A DNA stretch of 64,000 nucleotides from JADZAI01 sp964390465 (lineage in GTDB: Bacteria > Pseudomonadota > Alphaproteobacteria > Micropepsales > Micropepsaceae), in NCBI GenBank assembly GCA_964390465.1, contig CAYMIJ010000013.1:8916-72915 (forward strand), read 5' to 3'. The notes beneath the pieces are model-generated. The model worked only from the letters and a program-made list of their open reading frames with translations. It had not been told where the DNA came from and searched no databases. The translations under genes and the position numbers were made by a program. Within the stretch, counting starts at the first letter, position 1, and the number at the start of each line of letters is the position of its first letter. Positions 33,819 to 42,999 of the stretch are shown here, one piece after another.

Positions 33819-34610
33819 TCAGCGCGCCGTGTTAACGAAAAAGTCCACATCAAAGTGCGGTGCCAAGCCTGCTTGCCGCCGTGCTGGCTCGTTGAAAGGC
33901 GGATGAGGCCGCGCCAGCCCGATGGCTTCAAGCGCCTCGCCATAGGCGATTCCGGGCTCGAGATTGCGCTGCTGACATATATGGGCGAACCATTTTTGCC
34001 CGGTGGCGACATGGCCGATCTCGTCGCGATAGATCACTTCAAGAATGGCCGCGCTGGGGCCATCACCGACACCTTTCAGTTTCTCGATCATGCCTGGCGT
34101 CACATCCAGTCCGCGCGCCTCATGGGTCAGCGGCGCGATGGCCAGCCGTTCCAGAAGGTTTCCGCTGGTGCGCAGGGCCGCCTGCCACAGGCCATCATGA
34201 GCGGGCAGCGCGCCATAGTATGAGCCCAGAGCCTCAAGCCGCGCCGCCAGCATCAGGAAGTGTTTGCCTTCCTCGGCGGCGACCCCAAGCCAGTCTTCTG
34301 CGAACGCTGTTTCAGCGCCCCTAAGCGCGTCGCTGCCCACGAAGCGCCCAACGATGTCCAGCGCCAGATCAATCGCGTTGAGCTCGATATGGGCGAGCGC
34401 GTGTAGCAGGCTCACGCGGCCCTCCAGAGTGGCGGGCGAGCGCTTCGGCACATCGCGCGCCGCAATCAGCGCCGGCGTTTCTGGACGCCCGGGCCGGTCT
34501 GGCCAGTCTGTCTCAGCGCTCACCAGATCGGGGCGCAGGGCCATCGCCGCGTGTGCCTTGGCCCTCGGGTCGCGCGCGTCGAACGCGGCGCGCAGCGGCG
34601 AGGCGTTCAC
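33819..34610 (-). CDS. Ferritin-like domain protein (DUF455)
   Basis: 263-residue, mostly helical protein. Carboxylate/histidine motifs suited to a di-iron ferritin-like centre are visible: HALAHIELNAIDLALD, DWLGVAAEEGKHFLML and EVIYRDEIGHVATG. The middle ExxH-type pairs are spaced as in the family. DUF455 proteins are widespread but functionally undefined; some are annotated as rhamnosyltransferases, which the sequence does not support. The GTG start overlaps the stop of the peroxiredoxin gene upstream (GTGA), suggesting a shared oxidative-stress or iron role. Confidence 0.85.
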   Translation of the reverse strand: MNASPLRAAFDARDPRAKAHAAMALRPDLVSAETDWPDRPGRPETPALIAARDVPKRSPATLEGRVSLLHALAHIELNAIDLALDIVGRFVGSDALRGAETAFAEDWLGVAAEEGKHFLMLAARLEALGSYYGALPAHDGLWQAALRTSGNLLERLAIAPLTHEARGLDVTPGMIEKLKGVGDGPSAAILEVIYRDEIGHVATGQKWFAHICQQRNLEPGIAYGEALEAIGLARPHPPFNEPARRQAGLAPHFDVDFFVNTAR

Positions 34611-35083
34611 GCGTCCAGTGCCTTGACGGCTTTCAGCACCTCAGCGACGTGGCCCGGCACCTTCACCTTGCGCCAGACCTGACGCACGACGCCCTTGGCA
34701 TCGATCAGGAAGGTGGAGCGGTCGATGCCCATATATTTGCGGCCATACATGCTTTTCTCGATCCACACGCCATAGGCTTCGACTGCCTTGCCATCCGGGT
34801 CGGCACCAAGCGGAATGGTCAGGTCATGCTTGGCTCTGAACTTGCCGTGTTTTTCGGCGCTGTCTTTTGAAATGCCAAGAATAGCCGCGCCTGCCTTGGC
34901 GAAGGCGGCCTTCTGGGACGAGAAGTCGATGGCCTGCGCTGTGCAGCCGCTGGTGTCGTCCTTGGGGTAGAAATACAGCACGAGCGTTTTTCCGGCGAAG
35001 TCTTTCAGGGCCACCGTGCCGGCCTCATCGGTCTGAAGCTTGAAGGCCGGTGCCTTGCTGCCCTCGGTGATCTCTTTGGTCAT
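34607..35083 (-). CDS. bcp: Thioredoxin-dependent peroxiredoxin, Bcp/PrxQ type
   Basis: 158-residue AhpC/TSA-fold peroxidase. YPKDDTSGCTAQAIDF contains the peroxidatic cysteine. The second cysteine found five residues later in many Bcp proteins is an isoleucine here, so the enzyme must use another resolving partner. GKTLVLYFYP and GIDRSTFLIDAKG are typical of the family. I start at the ATG at 35083, which has AGGG about 7 bases upstream; an in-frame upstream start exists but adds an unconserved stretch. It is translationally coupled to the DUF455 gene and divergent from the AsmA-like gene. Confidence 0.93.
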   Translation of the reverse strand: MTKEITEGSKAPAFKLQTDEAGTVALKDFAGKTLVLYFYPKDDTSGCTAQAIDFSSQKAAFAKAGAAILGISKDSAEKHGKFRAKHDLTIPLGADPDGKAVEAYGVWIEKSMYGRKYMGIDRSTFLIDAKGVVRQVWRKVKVPGHVAEVLKAVKALDA

Positions 35084-35166
35084 GATGTCCCTGCCTTGGT
35101 CGGAGAAGGGCATAATCCAGCCGCAAGCCATCTTCCAGTCTGCTGCGCGGATGCTATGACGGCGGG

Positions 35167-38100
35167 GTGAGTGACCCGGTCCAGCCCCCGTCTTTGCCGC
35201 AGAGCCGCCGTCCGGGCTATGGCCGTCTGGGCGCTCGCCTGCTCAATGCGCTGCTATTGCTTGTCACCGGTTTCATGGGAGCGATGGGCATCGGCCTGGC
35301 GCTGGGGCCGGTCTCGCTTGGCCCGGTGGCGCGGTATCTGATCGGCGCGGTTGGTGAGACGGTGCCTGGCTACAGGCTGACGGCCTCTGACGCGCTACTG
35401 TCATGGTCAAGCGAACAGGCCCGGCTCGTCATCAAGTTTGTCGATCCGCGCGTGGTCGACATGACGGGCGCAGAGATGGCCTCCGCCAACGATATTGCGG
35501 TGAGTTTTTCGGTTCAGGCCCTGCTTGCTGGCGATGTCGCGCCGCGCAGCCTCACCATCACCGGACCCACCGCCACCTTCACGCGCCTGGCCGATGGCGG
35601 GTTCGACATCGGCATCCGCAGCGAAACGCGCAGAGGCACCAAGGTGAAGTCCACCGAAACGGACGCCACGCCCTTTGTGAAGGCCCTGCTCGAAGCCCCG
35701 CATGAGGGCAAGGAAAATACCTATCTTGAGGAAATCATCCTCAGCAATTCGACACTGACCTTCATCGACGAGATGACGGACTCAATCGTCAAGGCACCGC
35801 GCGGCACGCTTGTGGTGCGCCGGACGGCCGAGGGCCTGGCCGCTACGCTGGACGGTCAGGTCTCGCTGCCCAAAGGCAACTGGCAGTTCAGCGGCAGCAT
35901 GAATTACGAACGCGGGGATTCGACGTTCCTCGTCGAAGGCGGCATTGCCAATGCACGGCTCGATGCGCTGGCGGATGCCGGTCCTCTGTTTGAAGGACTG
36001 GCAGGTGTCAGCGCGCCGCTCAGTGCCTCTTTCAACGCCGAGTTTTCGACCGATGGCAACGTCCGCTCCGTCGATGCCTTTATTGCCTCTGCCGAGGGCG
36101 ACGTCCGCATCCCGGCATTGTCCAACCTGAAGTTCCATGTGGAAAATGCGCAGCTTGATGTGAACTTCGACTCTGTCGCCGACAAAGTGACCCTGCACGA
36201 GCTCTCGCTCTCATCGGATTCTGTGTCGGGTCTTATGGTGGGCACCTTCGCATTGCGGCGTGATGGCGTGGGCAACCTCGCGGGCTGGGCCAGCAACATC
36301 ATGCTTCTGAATGGTCGCGCGACCGTGCCGGGCCTGTTCGATGGTGACACAGTCATCGACGATCTGACGCTGAAAGCCGACAACGATCTGGTCAAAGACG
36401 AGCTGACACTTCAGGCGCTCGATATTTCCAGCGCGGGTGCGGCGCTCAATTTTCATGGCGCGGTTTCCGGCCTGTTGGCGCAAAGGCCGGCCGTGAAGAT
36501 GACTGGCGCCATCCACGACCTGCCCATCGACCGGCTGGGCACACTGTGGCCGCAGGGTTTGGCGCAGGGTGCACGCGACTGGGTGCTGGAAAATATGAAA
36601 GGCGGGCGCATCAGCGAAGGCGTGTTGGCCGCGGACATTCCTGCCGATCAGATTGAAAGCGGCATCATCGCGGATGATGCCATGCGCTTTCAACTCAACT
36701 TCATCAATGCGGCCATGACCTATGTCGGCGGCCTGCCACCTTTGACTGATGTGAAAGGCGCGGCCACGGTCACGGGCAATCACTTCGACGCGCAGATCGA
36801 CACTGCGCGCGTTGGCGCTTTGCAGGTCGATAACGGCAAGGTCTCGATCGACGATCTGAACGTCACCGGCACACCGGCCAATATCGCCGTGCATGTGTCA
36901 GGTGCCGTTGCTGATGTGCTCTGGCTCATCGACCACAAGCCGCTTGGCTATCCCAGTCGCTATGGGCTGAACCCTAAACTGGTGGGTGGCAGCGCCGACA
37001 TTCAACTCGGCCTTATCGTGCCAACGCTGAAAGCATTGAAGGTCGAGGATATCGGCTTTGACATCAAGACTGAGCTGAGCGGCGTCTCCATGCCAGTCTC
37101 GCCCACCATTCACCTGAAGAATGGCAATGCCCGTTTCCTCATCACCGGCGATGGTCTGACGGCAGAGGGCAAAGGCGACATCGCGGGCGTGACCGCCAAT
37201 TTCAAATGGGGCGAGAACTTCAAGGCAAAGTCGGGCGAAGCGCCCACGACCTTCAGCGCCAATGCGATCATCACGGAAGAAATGCGCCGGAACCTGGGTG
37301 TTGATCCGGGCAAATATCTGGATGGTGATGCTGGCGTTGAAGTCTCGATGACCGGGCGCGGTTTCGATCCGGTCACCGCCACTGCCCGCGTGGAGCTTGA
37401 TGCGGCGGCGTTGAATGTGCCGGAACTGGGTTACGCCAAGAAAGCGGGGGAGCCAGCGTTGATGACCGCTGAACTTTCACGCGTGGCAAACGGTTATCAC
37501 GCCAGCCCCGTGCGGTTGACCGGCACGGGCATTGAGGCCGATCTCGATATTCTGCTGGGCTTTGACGGCAAGCTGAAAGAGGTAAAGGCCAATCGCTTTG
37601 CGGCCGGGCGCAACGATGTGGCTTTCAACATCGACCTCACGAAAGACAAACCTGTCGTGAAGGCTGATGTGGTGTCGCTGGATCTCGGCACGCTGGTGGA
37701 TGCGCTCATGCGGCCATCGGAGTCGACTGTGGTGAATAGTGCACAGGCCAGCAGCGGGCAGGATACGTCAAACCCGCCCAACATCGCGCTCGGCATCAAG
37801 GCGAAGAAAGTCATCATGCGCGGCGGTGTTGAAGCGCACGACCTCGTGCTCGATCTCGATCTGGACCACGGCAATCTGGCGGGCCTGTTGCTGAACGCCG
37901 CCTTGGCTGATGGCGCGATGGAAGCACACATGACGCCGCATGATGATGGCCGTCGCCGCGTGGCGCTGACCTCCACCAATATGGGCCAGCTCGTTCTGGG
38001 GCTCAGCGGCTTTGATGGCGTCGCTGGCGGCACAGGTGAGCTTGTGCTGTTGATGCCGAAAGTCGCAGAGAAGAAACCGGCGGCAGGCATGGTCTCGATC

Positions 38101-38541
38101 CGCGACTTTCATCTTATCAATCAGTCGTCATTGATCGAGATTGCGGGCGCCGGGTCGTTCACAGGCATCAGTGATCTCATTGATGGCAATGGTATCGGCT
38201 TTGATTCCCTGAAAGGCGATATCGCGATGACGGATGATCGTTTCACGGTCAGCCGTCTGCGCGTGTCTGGCCCATCGGCTGGCATCAGTGCTGAAGGCAC
38301 GATCGACCGCAATACCAACACGGTTCATGCCGTGGGCGTGTTCTCGCCCATTCACTCGCTGAACACGTTGCTGCGCTGCATCCCGCTGCTGGGCGAGGTG
38401 CTGGGCGGTGATGACGGTATTCTGGCCGCTGCGTTCGAGGTGAAAGGCTCTGTCGAGGCCCCGGATATTTCAATCAGCGCATTGTCGGCGCTGGCCCCCG
38501 GCATCCTGCGCAAGCTGTTCATGCCCGACACACCGCAATAG
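35167..38541 (+). CDS. AsmA-like / YhdP-type large envelope protein (DUF3971)
   Basis: 1124-residue protein with an N-terminal membrane anchor (about residues 22-48) and a very long, beta-rich periplasmic region of repeating amphipathic strands. The C-terminal ~200 residues (GTGELVLLMP, ISAEGTIDRNTNTVHAVGVF, LRCIPLLGEVLGGDDGIL) match the AsmA-like C-terminal region of YhdP-family proteins. These are bridge-like phospholipid transporters between inner and outer membrane in E. coli, so a role in outer-membrane lipid supply is inferred. The start is GTG at 35167. It is divergent from bcp and converges with tyrS. Confidence 0.88.
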   Translation: MSDPVQPPSLPQSRRPGYGRLGARLLNALLLLVTGFMGAMGIGLALGPVSLGPVARYLIGAVGETVPGYRLTASDALLSWSSEQARLVIKFVDPRVVDMTGAEMASANDIAVSFSVQALLAGDVAPRSLTITGPTATFTRLADGGFDIGIRSETRRGTKVKSTETDATPFVKALLEAPHEGKENTYLEEIILSNSTLTFIDEMTDSIVKAPRGTLVVRRTAEGLAATLDGQVSLPKGNWQFSGSMNYERGDSTFLVEGGIANARLDALADAGPLFEGLAGVSAPLSASFNAEFSTDGNVRSVDAFIASAEGDVRIPALSNLKFHVENAQLDVNFDSVADKVTLHELSLSSDSVSGLMVGTFALRRDGVGNLAGWASNIMLLNGRATVPGLFDGDTVIDDLTLKADNDLVKDELTLQALDISSAGAALNFHGAVSGLLAQRPAVKMTGAIHDLPIDRLGTLWPQGLAQGARDWVLENMKGGRISEGVLAADIPADQIESGIIADDAMRFQLNFINAAMTYVGGLPPLTDVKGAATVTGNHFDAQIDTARVGALQVDNGKVSIDDLNVTGTPANIAVHVSGAVADVLWLIDHKPLGYPSRYGLNPKLVGGSADIQLGLIVPTLKALKVEDIGFDIKTELSGVSMPVSPTIHLKNGNARFLITGDGLTAEGKGDIAGVTANFKWGENFKAKSGEAPTTFSANAIITEEMRRNLGVDPGKYLDGDAGVEVSMTGRGFDPVTATARVELDAAALNVPELGYAKKAGEPALMTAELSRVANGYHASPVRLTGTGIEADLDILLGFDGKLKEVKANRFAAGRNDVAFNIDLTKDKPVVKADVVSLDLGTLVDALMRPSESTVVNSAQASSGQDTSNPPNIALGIKAKKVIMRGGVEAHDLVLDLDLDHGNLAGLLLNAALADGAMEAHMTPHDDGRRRVALTSTNMGQLVLGLSGFDGVAGGTGELVLLMPKVAEKKPAAGMVSIRDFHLINQSSLIEIAGAGSFTGISDLIDGNGIGFDSLKGDIAMTDDRFTVSRLRVSGPSAGISAEGTIDRNTNTVHAVGVFSPIHSLNTLLRCIPLLGEVLGGDDGILAAAFEVKGSVEAPDISISALSALAPGILRKLFMPDTPQ

Positions 38542-38589
38542 GGCGCGCGTTATCATTTTCAATGCGTCCTCATGACCGGCCTTGAGGCG

Positions 38590-39837
38590 TTACCCCGCCT
38601 GCACCAGAATGTGCCGCTTTTTGCCGAGCGAAATCTTGATCGCACCGTCTGCGTTCGCGTCCGCCAGCGAGACCATGGCCTTCTCATCACCAATGCTCGC
38701 ATCGTTCACGCGCACGCCGCCGCCTGCAATCTGACGGCGCGCTTCGGACGCTGATGCCGTCAGCCCGACGCCGGCGATCAGGGTGGAAAGCGGCAGGCCG
38801 GCTTCCAGTCTGGCGCGATCAAACGAAACCGTTGGCAATTCTCCGGCTGTGCCGCCTTCGAACTGGCCCTTGGCGGCATCAGCGGCGCGTGTAGCAGCAT
38901 CAGCGCCCCGGATCATCGCCGTGACCTCATTGGCAAGAATCTTCTTCGCCTCGTTGATCTCGGCGCCCTGCAGGGCTTCCAGCCGGGCGATTTCATCCAG
39001 CGACAGATCGGTGAAGATTTTCAGGAAGCGCCCGACATCGGCGTCTTCCGTATTGCGCCAGTATTGCCAGAAATCGAAATCGGAAAGCTGTTCGCGGTTC
39101 AGCCACACCGCGCCTGACATCGTCTTGCCCATCTTCGCGCCGGACGAGGTGGTGATGAGCGGGCAGGTCGCGGCATAAAGCTGCGCGCCCAGCATCTTGT
39201 GGCCCAACTCGATGCCGTTGACGATATTGCCCCACTGGTCGCTACCGCCGGTCTGCAGGATGCAGCCATAGCGCTTGTGCAGTTCCACGAAGTCATAGGC
39301 CTGCAGGATCATGTAGTTGAACTCAAGGAACGAAAGCGACTGCTCGCGTTCCATGCGCAGCTTCACGCTGTCGAAGCTCAACATCCGGTTGACCGAGAAA
39401 TACCGCCCCACATCGCGCAGGAACGGGATGTATTCCAAGCGGTCCAGCCAGTCGGCATTGTTGATCATGATCGCGCCGGTGGCGCTGTCATCGAAGCGCA
39501 CCACCTTGCTGAACACGGATTTGATCGAGGCCATATTGGCGTTGATCGTCGCATCGTCCGCCAGTTTGCGGGTTTCATCACGGAACGAAGGATCACCGAT
39601 TTTCGTGGTGCCGCCGCCCATGATGACCAGAGGCCGTCCGCCCACCTGTTGCAGGCGGCGCAGCATCATCATGTTGGCAAGACTGCCGACATGCAGACTG
39701 GGGGCCGTGCAGTCATAGCCATTATAGCCGGTCACGGTTCCTGCGCCGAAACGGGCGGCAAGGCCCGTTTCGTCAGAACACTGATGAAACAGCTGGCGGT
39801 CTTTCAGCAGCTGGATGAAATCTGTTGCAGTCGTCAT
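38590..39837 (-). CDS. tyrS: Tyrosine--tRNA ligase
   Basis: 415-residue class I aminoacyl-tRNA synthetase. The HIGH-type motif appears as PSLHVGSL and the KMSKS-type motif as KMGKT (in TTSSGAKMGKTMSG). GYDCTAPSLHVG, IGDPSFRDETRKL and YMILQAYDFVEL are TyrRS signatures. The C-terminal S4-like RNA-binding domain is visible from about residue 350 (RRQIAGGGVRVNDASIG). Length is as expected. It diverges from anmK with 48 bases between the starts. Confidence 0.97.
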   Translation of the reverse strand: MTTATDFIQLLKDRQLFHQCSDETGLAARFGAGTVTGYNGYDCTAPSLHVGSLANMMMLRRLQQVGGRPLVIMGGGTTKIGDPSFRDETRKLADDATINANMASIKSVFSKVVRFDDSATGAIMINNADWLDRLEYIPFLRDVGRYFSVNRMLSFDSVKLRMEREQSLSFLEFNYMILQAYDFVELHKRYGCILQTGGSDQWGNIVNGIELGHKMLGAQLYAATCPLITTSSGAKMGKTMSGAVWLNREQLSDFDFWQYWRNTEDADVGRFLKIFTDLSLDEIARLEALQGAEINEAKKILANEVTAMIRGADAATRAADAAKGQFEGGTAGELPTVSFDRARLEAGLPLSTLIAGVGLTASASEARRQIAGGGVRVNDASIGDEKAMVSLADANADGAIKISLGKKRHILVQAG

Positions 39838-39885
39838 GGCCGTCGGCTCAAAAGGGCGCGAGCGATAACACGGAGCGGCTGCGTG

Positions 39886-41004
39886 GTGAAAGCACCCCCT
39901 TGGGCCATTATCGGGCTAATGAGCGGCACCTCCATGGATGCCGTGGATGCCGCCCTGATCGAGACCGATGGCGAGGCGGTGTTCAATTTCGGCCCGGCTT
40001 TGTCCTTGCCCTATGACGATGGTGAACGCGCCGTGCTGCGTCAGGCCATTGCCGTGGCGGGTGATCTGGGCGGCCCCGGCGCGCCGCATGAGGTGATCGC
40101 GGCGGCTGAAGCGCTTCTGACCATCAAACATGCGACGGCGATTCAGCATCTTCTTGACGCTGCGTCGTTGAAGCCCGGTGACATTCACTATGCCGGTTTC
40201 CACGGGCAGACCGTGCTGCATCGCCCTTCGCAGCGTCTGACCTGGCAGATCGGTGATGGAAGGGCGCTGGCGGCGGCCACAGGCATTGACGTGGTGTTCG
40301 ACTTCCGCAGCGCTGATGTGGCGGCGGGCGGGCAGGGCGCGCCTCTGGTGCCGCTGTATCATCAGGCGCTGGTCAAGGGCCTGCAAACCGATCTGCCGGT
40401 TGCCGTTCTCAACATTGGCGGTGTTGCCAATGTCACCTGGGTTGGGCCGGATGGCGCGCTGCTGGCTTTCGATACGGGCCCTGGCAATGCCGCCATCGAC
40501 GATTGGGCTTTGCGCCATACCGGGCGGCCCGTCGATCTTAACGGCACCCTTGCCATGTCAGGCTTTGTCGATGAAGCGCGGCTGGCCGCCATGCTGGATA
40601 ATCCGTGGTTTGATGCAGCGCCGCCGAAATCGCTCGACCGCATGGATTTTTCCGCGCGCGCCGTGGAAGGGCTTGCACCCGGCAATGGCGCCGCGACGCT
40701 CACCCGCTTCACGGCCGAAACCGTGGCCCGTGCCGCCCGGCACTTTCCAGCGCCGGCGCATCGCTGGCTGGTCTGCGGCGGTGGGCGGCACAATCCGGTG
40801 CTGATGGCCTATCTGCAAGAAGCGCTGAATACGCCGGTCGAGCGGGTGGAAGCGGTGGGCTGGCGCGGCGATTTCCTTGAAGCTGAGGCTTTTGCCTTTC
40901 TCGCCGCCCGCCATCTGCGCGATCTGCCGCTCAGCGTGCCCACGACAACGGGCGTGCCGCGTCCGCTGACGGGCGGACGATTGGCGCGTGTCGCCACGTC
41001 CTGA
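39886..41004 (+). CDS. anmK: Anhydro-N-acetylmuramic acid kinase
   Basis: 372-residue sugar kinase of the ASKHA fold that opens and phosphorylates 1,6-anhydroMurNAc during peptidoglycan recycling. The N-terminal GLMSGTSMDAVDAALIETDG and GFHGQTVLHRP are diagnostic; AVLNIGGVANVTWVG, FDTGPGNAAIDDW and VCGGGRHNPVLM follow in order. I use the GTG at 39886, with GGAGCGG about 7 bases upstream; the adjacent GTG at 39883 is nearly equivalent. The frame is open far upstream across tyrS, but that is antisense shadow. Confidence 0.96.
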   Translation: MKAPPWAIIGLMSGTSMDAVDAALIETDGEAVFNFGPALSLPYDDGERAVLRQAIAVAGDLGGPGAPHEVIAAAEALLTIKHATAIQHLLDAASLKPGDIHYAGFHGQTVLHRPSQRLTWQIGDGRALAAATGIDVVFDFRSADVAAGGQGAPLVPLYHQALVKGLQTDLPVAVLNIGGVANVTWVGPDGALLAFDTGPGNAAIDDWALRHTGRPVDLNGTLAMSGFVDEARLAAMLDNPWFDAAPPKSLDRMDFSARAVEGLAPGNGAATLTRFTAETVARAARHFPAPAHRWLVCGGGRHNPVLMAYLQEALNTPVERVEAVGWRGDFLEAEAFAFLAARHLRDLPLSVPTTTGVPRPLTGGRLARVATS

Positions 41005-41120
41005 TCAGTGTTCACGATCCTCTGATCACGCGCTGCTTGTGGTTGTCAGCCTGAGCGCCTATCCTCGCCCACAAGCGCGACGGGCACGGAGCCATCGCGG
41101 TGTTGAACCCGGAGGCCGTC

Positions 41121-42191
41121 GTGAACGACCACTCCGCAGATGGGGCCGCTCAGGTCCGCAGCCGAAAGGCGCGGGACATCTTTGCAGCTGTTGATCTCGG
41201 AACGAATAATTGCCGTCTGCTGATCGCCCGCGCCGATGGCTCGGGTTCGTTCAGGGTGGTTGATGCTTTTTCACGCTCCGTGCGTCTGGGCGAGGGCGTG
41301 CGCGGCACAGGGCTGCTGTCACCGACGGCTGTCGACCGCACGATCGCGGCGCTGAAAGTATGCGCATCGAAAATCCGTCGTTCGGGCGCAACCTATAGCC
41401 GGGCGATTGCGACGGAAGCCTGCCGCGCGGCATCGAACAGCGCCGCTTTTATCCGCAGGGTCGAGGTTGAAACCGGCCTGCGCATGGAAATCGTCGCACC
41501 GGGCGAGGAAGCCCGGCTGTGCGCGCAGGGCTGTGCCCCGCTGACCGATCCGGGCCTTGAGGATTCGGTCCTGTTCGACATAGGCGGTGGCAGTACAGAA
41601 CTCATCTGGATGCGGCGCACGCCGGCCCGCGCCGAGGTGCGCCCGCGCATGGCCGGATGGGCGTCCATCCCCATGGGCGTTGTCAATCTGGCGGATCATT
41701 TTGGTGCCTTCCCGCTGAAGGAAAGCGACTATCCGGCCATGGTGGCCTATGCCGACGCGGCGTTCGCCAAAGCGATGGCTGAACAGAACTTCACGGGCCC
41801 CAATGATGGCCGTCCGATGCATCTGCTTGGCACCTCCGGCACGGTGACCACGCTGGCCGGCGTTCATCTCGACCTGCCGCGCTATGACCGCAAACGCATT
41901 GACGGCCAGTGGCTGACGGTGCGCGACGTGCAGGCCATCACCCAGGCCCTGACATCGCAGACATTTGCGATGCGTGCCGCCCATCCTTGTATCGGCACAG
42001 ACCGGGCCGATCTGCTTCTGCCGGGATGCGCTATTCTCACGGCGATCCTGAGCCGCTATCCGTGCGAGCGTATCCGTATTGCTGACCGGGGCCTGCGTGA
42101 AGGTATTCTGCTGTCATTGATGGCAAAGGCCGAGAAGGACCGGCAGCGCAGCCGCAAGAAATATCAGCGCACCGGATTGGGGACAGCATGA
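41121..42191 (+). CDS. Ppx/GppA family phosphatase
   Basis: 356-residue exopolyphosphatase/guanosine pentaphosphatase-type protein. The phosphate-binding loops AAVDLGTNNCRLLIA and FDIGGGSTELIWM are intact. GTSGTVTTLAGVHLDL and the C-terminal IADRGLREGILL complete the domain. It is the short single-domain form common in alphaproteobacteria rather than the longer E. coli Ppx. I chose the GTG at 41121 because GGAGG lies 5 bases before it; a GTG at 41100 is in frame. It overlaps rlmE by 4 bases, a frequent pairing in this class. Confidence 0.92.
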   Translation: MNDHSADGAAQVRSRKARDIFAAVDLGTNNCRLLIARADGSGSFRVVDAFSRSVRLGEGVRGTGLLSPTAVDRTIAALKVCASKIRRSGATYSRAIATEACRAASNSAAFIRRVEVETGLRMEIVAPGEEARLCAQGCAPLTDPGLEDSVLFDIGGGSTELIWMRRTPARAEVRPRMAGWASIPMGVVNLADHFGAFPLKESDYPAMVAYADAAFAKAMAEQNFTGPNDGRPMHLLGTSGTVTTLAGVHLDLPRYDRKRIDGQWLTVRDVQAITQALTSQTFAMRAAHPCIGTDRADLLLPGCAILTAILSRYPCERIRIADRGLREGILLSLMAKAEKDRQRSRKKYQRTGLGTA

Positions 42192-42886
42192 GCAAGGGTA
42201 AGAAGGATTCACTGCCCAAGACATCGGGCCGCAAGCTGAAGATCGCGGTAAAGACGGCGCGTGGTCGCACGGTTGGGCAGGTGAAGTGGCTTCAGCGTCA
42301 GCTGAACGACCCTTATGTCGCAGCCGCCAAGGCGCAGGGTTATCGCTCGCGCGCCGCCTTCAAGCTGAAGGAAATGGATGACACACACCGCCTGATCCCC
42401 AGAGGCGGGCGGATTATCGATCTGGGTGCGGCGCCGGGCGGATGGACTCAGATCGCCGTCGAACGTGCTGGACCTGGTGGCCATGTTATCGGGCTGGACA
42501 TCAATCCGGTCGAGCCGGTGCCAGGAGCTGAAATCATTGAGATGGATTTTCTGCTTGAGGAAGCGCCGGAGAGGCTGAAGGCCCTTATGGGCGGTGGTGC
42601 TGATGCCGTTCTGTCCGATATGGCGGCGCCCGCCACCGGCCATCGGCCCACCGACCACATGAAGATCATGGCGCTGTGTGAGGCCGCGCTCGATTTCGCG
42701 CGCGAGGTGCTCAATCCTGGCGGGGCTTTCGTGTGCAAGGTGCAGCGCGGCGGCACAGAAGGGCAGCTTCTCCAGTCCATGAAGCGGGATTTCAAGTTGG
42801 TCTCGCATGTGAAGCCGCCCGCCAGCCGCGCCGGTTCGGCCGAGATGTATGTCGTGGCGACCGGCTTTCGCGGCAGCCCGGCCTGA
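42188..42886 (+). CDS. rlmE: 23S rRNA (uridine(2552)-2'-O)-methyltransferase RlmE
   Basis: 232-residue FtsJ/RrmJ-family methyltransferase. A basic N-terminus precedes QGYRSRAAFKLKEMDD (the catalytic lysine of the KDKE set), then the SAM-binding loop IIDLGAAPGGWTQIAVERAG. DMAAPATGHRPTDH follows with the catalytic aspartate, then VCKVQRGGTEGQLL and SAEMYVVATGFRG. It modifies U2552 in the ribosomal A loop during 50S assembly. It is translationally coupled to the ppx/gppA-type gene. Confidence 0.95.
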   Translation: MSKGKKDSLPKTSGRKLKIAVKTARGRTVGQVKWLQRQLNDPYVAAAKAQGYRSRAAFKLKEMDDTHRLIPRGGRIIDLGAAPGGWTQIAVERAGPGGHVIGLDINPVEPVPGAEIIEMDFLLEEAPERLKALMGGGADAVLSDMAAPATGHRPTDHMKIMALCEAALDFAREVLNPGGAFVCKVQRGGTEGQLLQSMKRDFKLVSHVKPPASRAGSAEMYVVATGFRGSPA

Positions 42887-42999
42887 AACGATACCGCTTT
42901 ACACACAGCAGTCTGCCGGGTTATCCCGCACCGCACTTCAAACACACCGGCCCGATTTGCGCTGTTCGCGCCATGGGTAGGCTCATATGCGAGGTGCAC

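Noticed and set aside
39199..39885. Upstream extension of anmK across tyrS
   Set aside because: Antisense to tyrS and not conserved in AnmK; a GTG with a good ribosome binding site lies at 39886.
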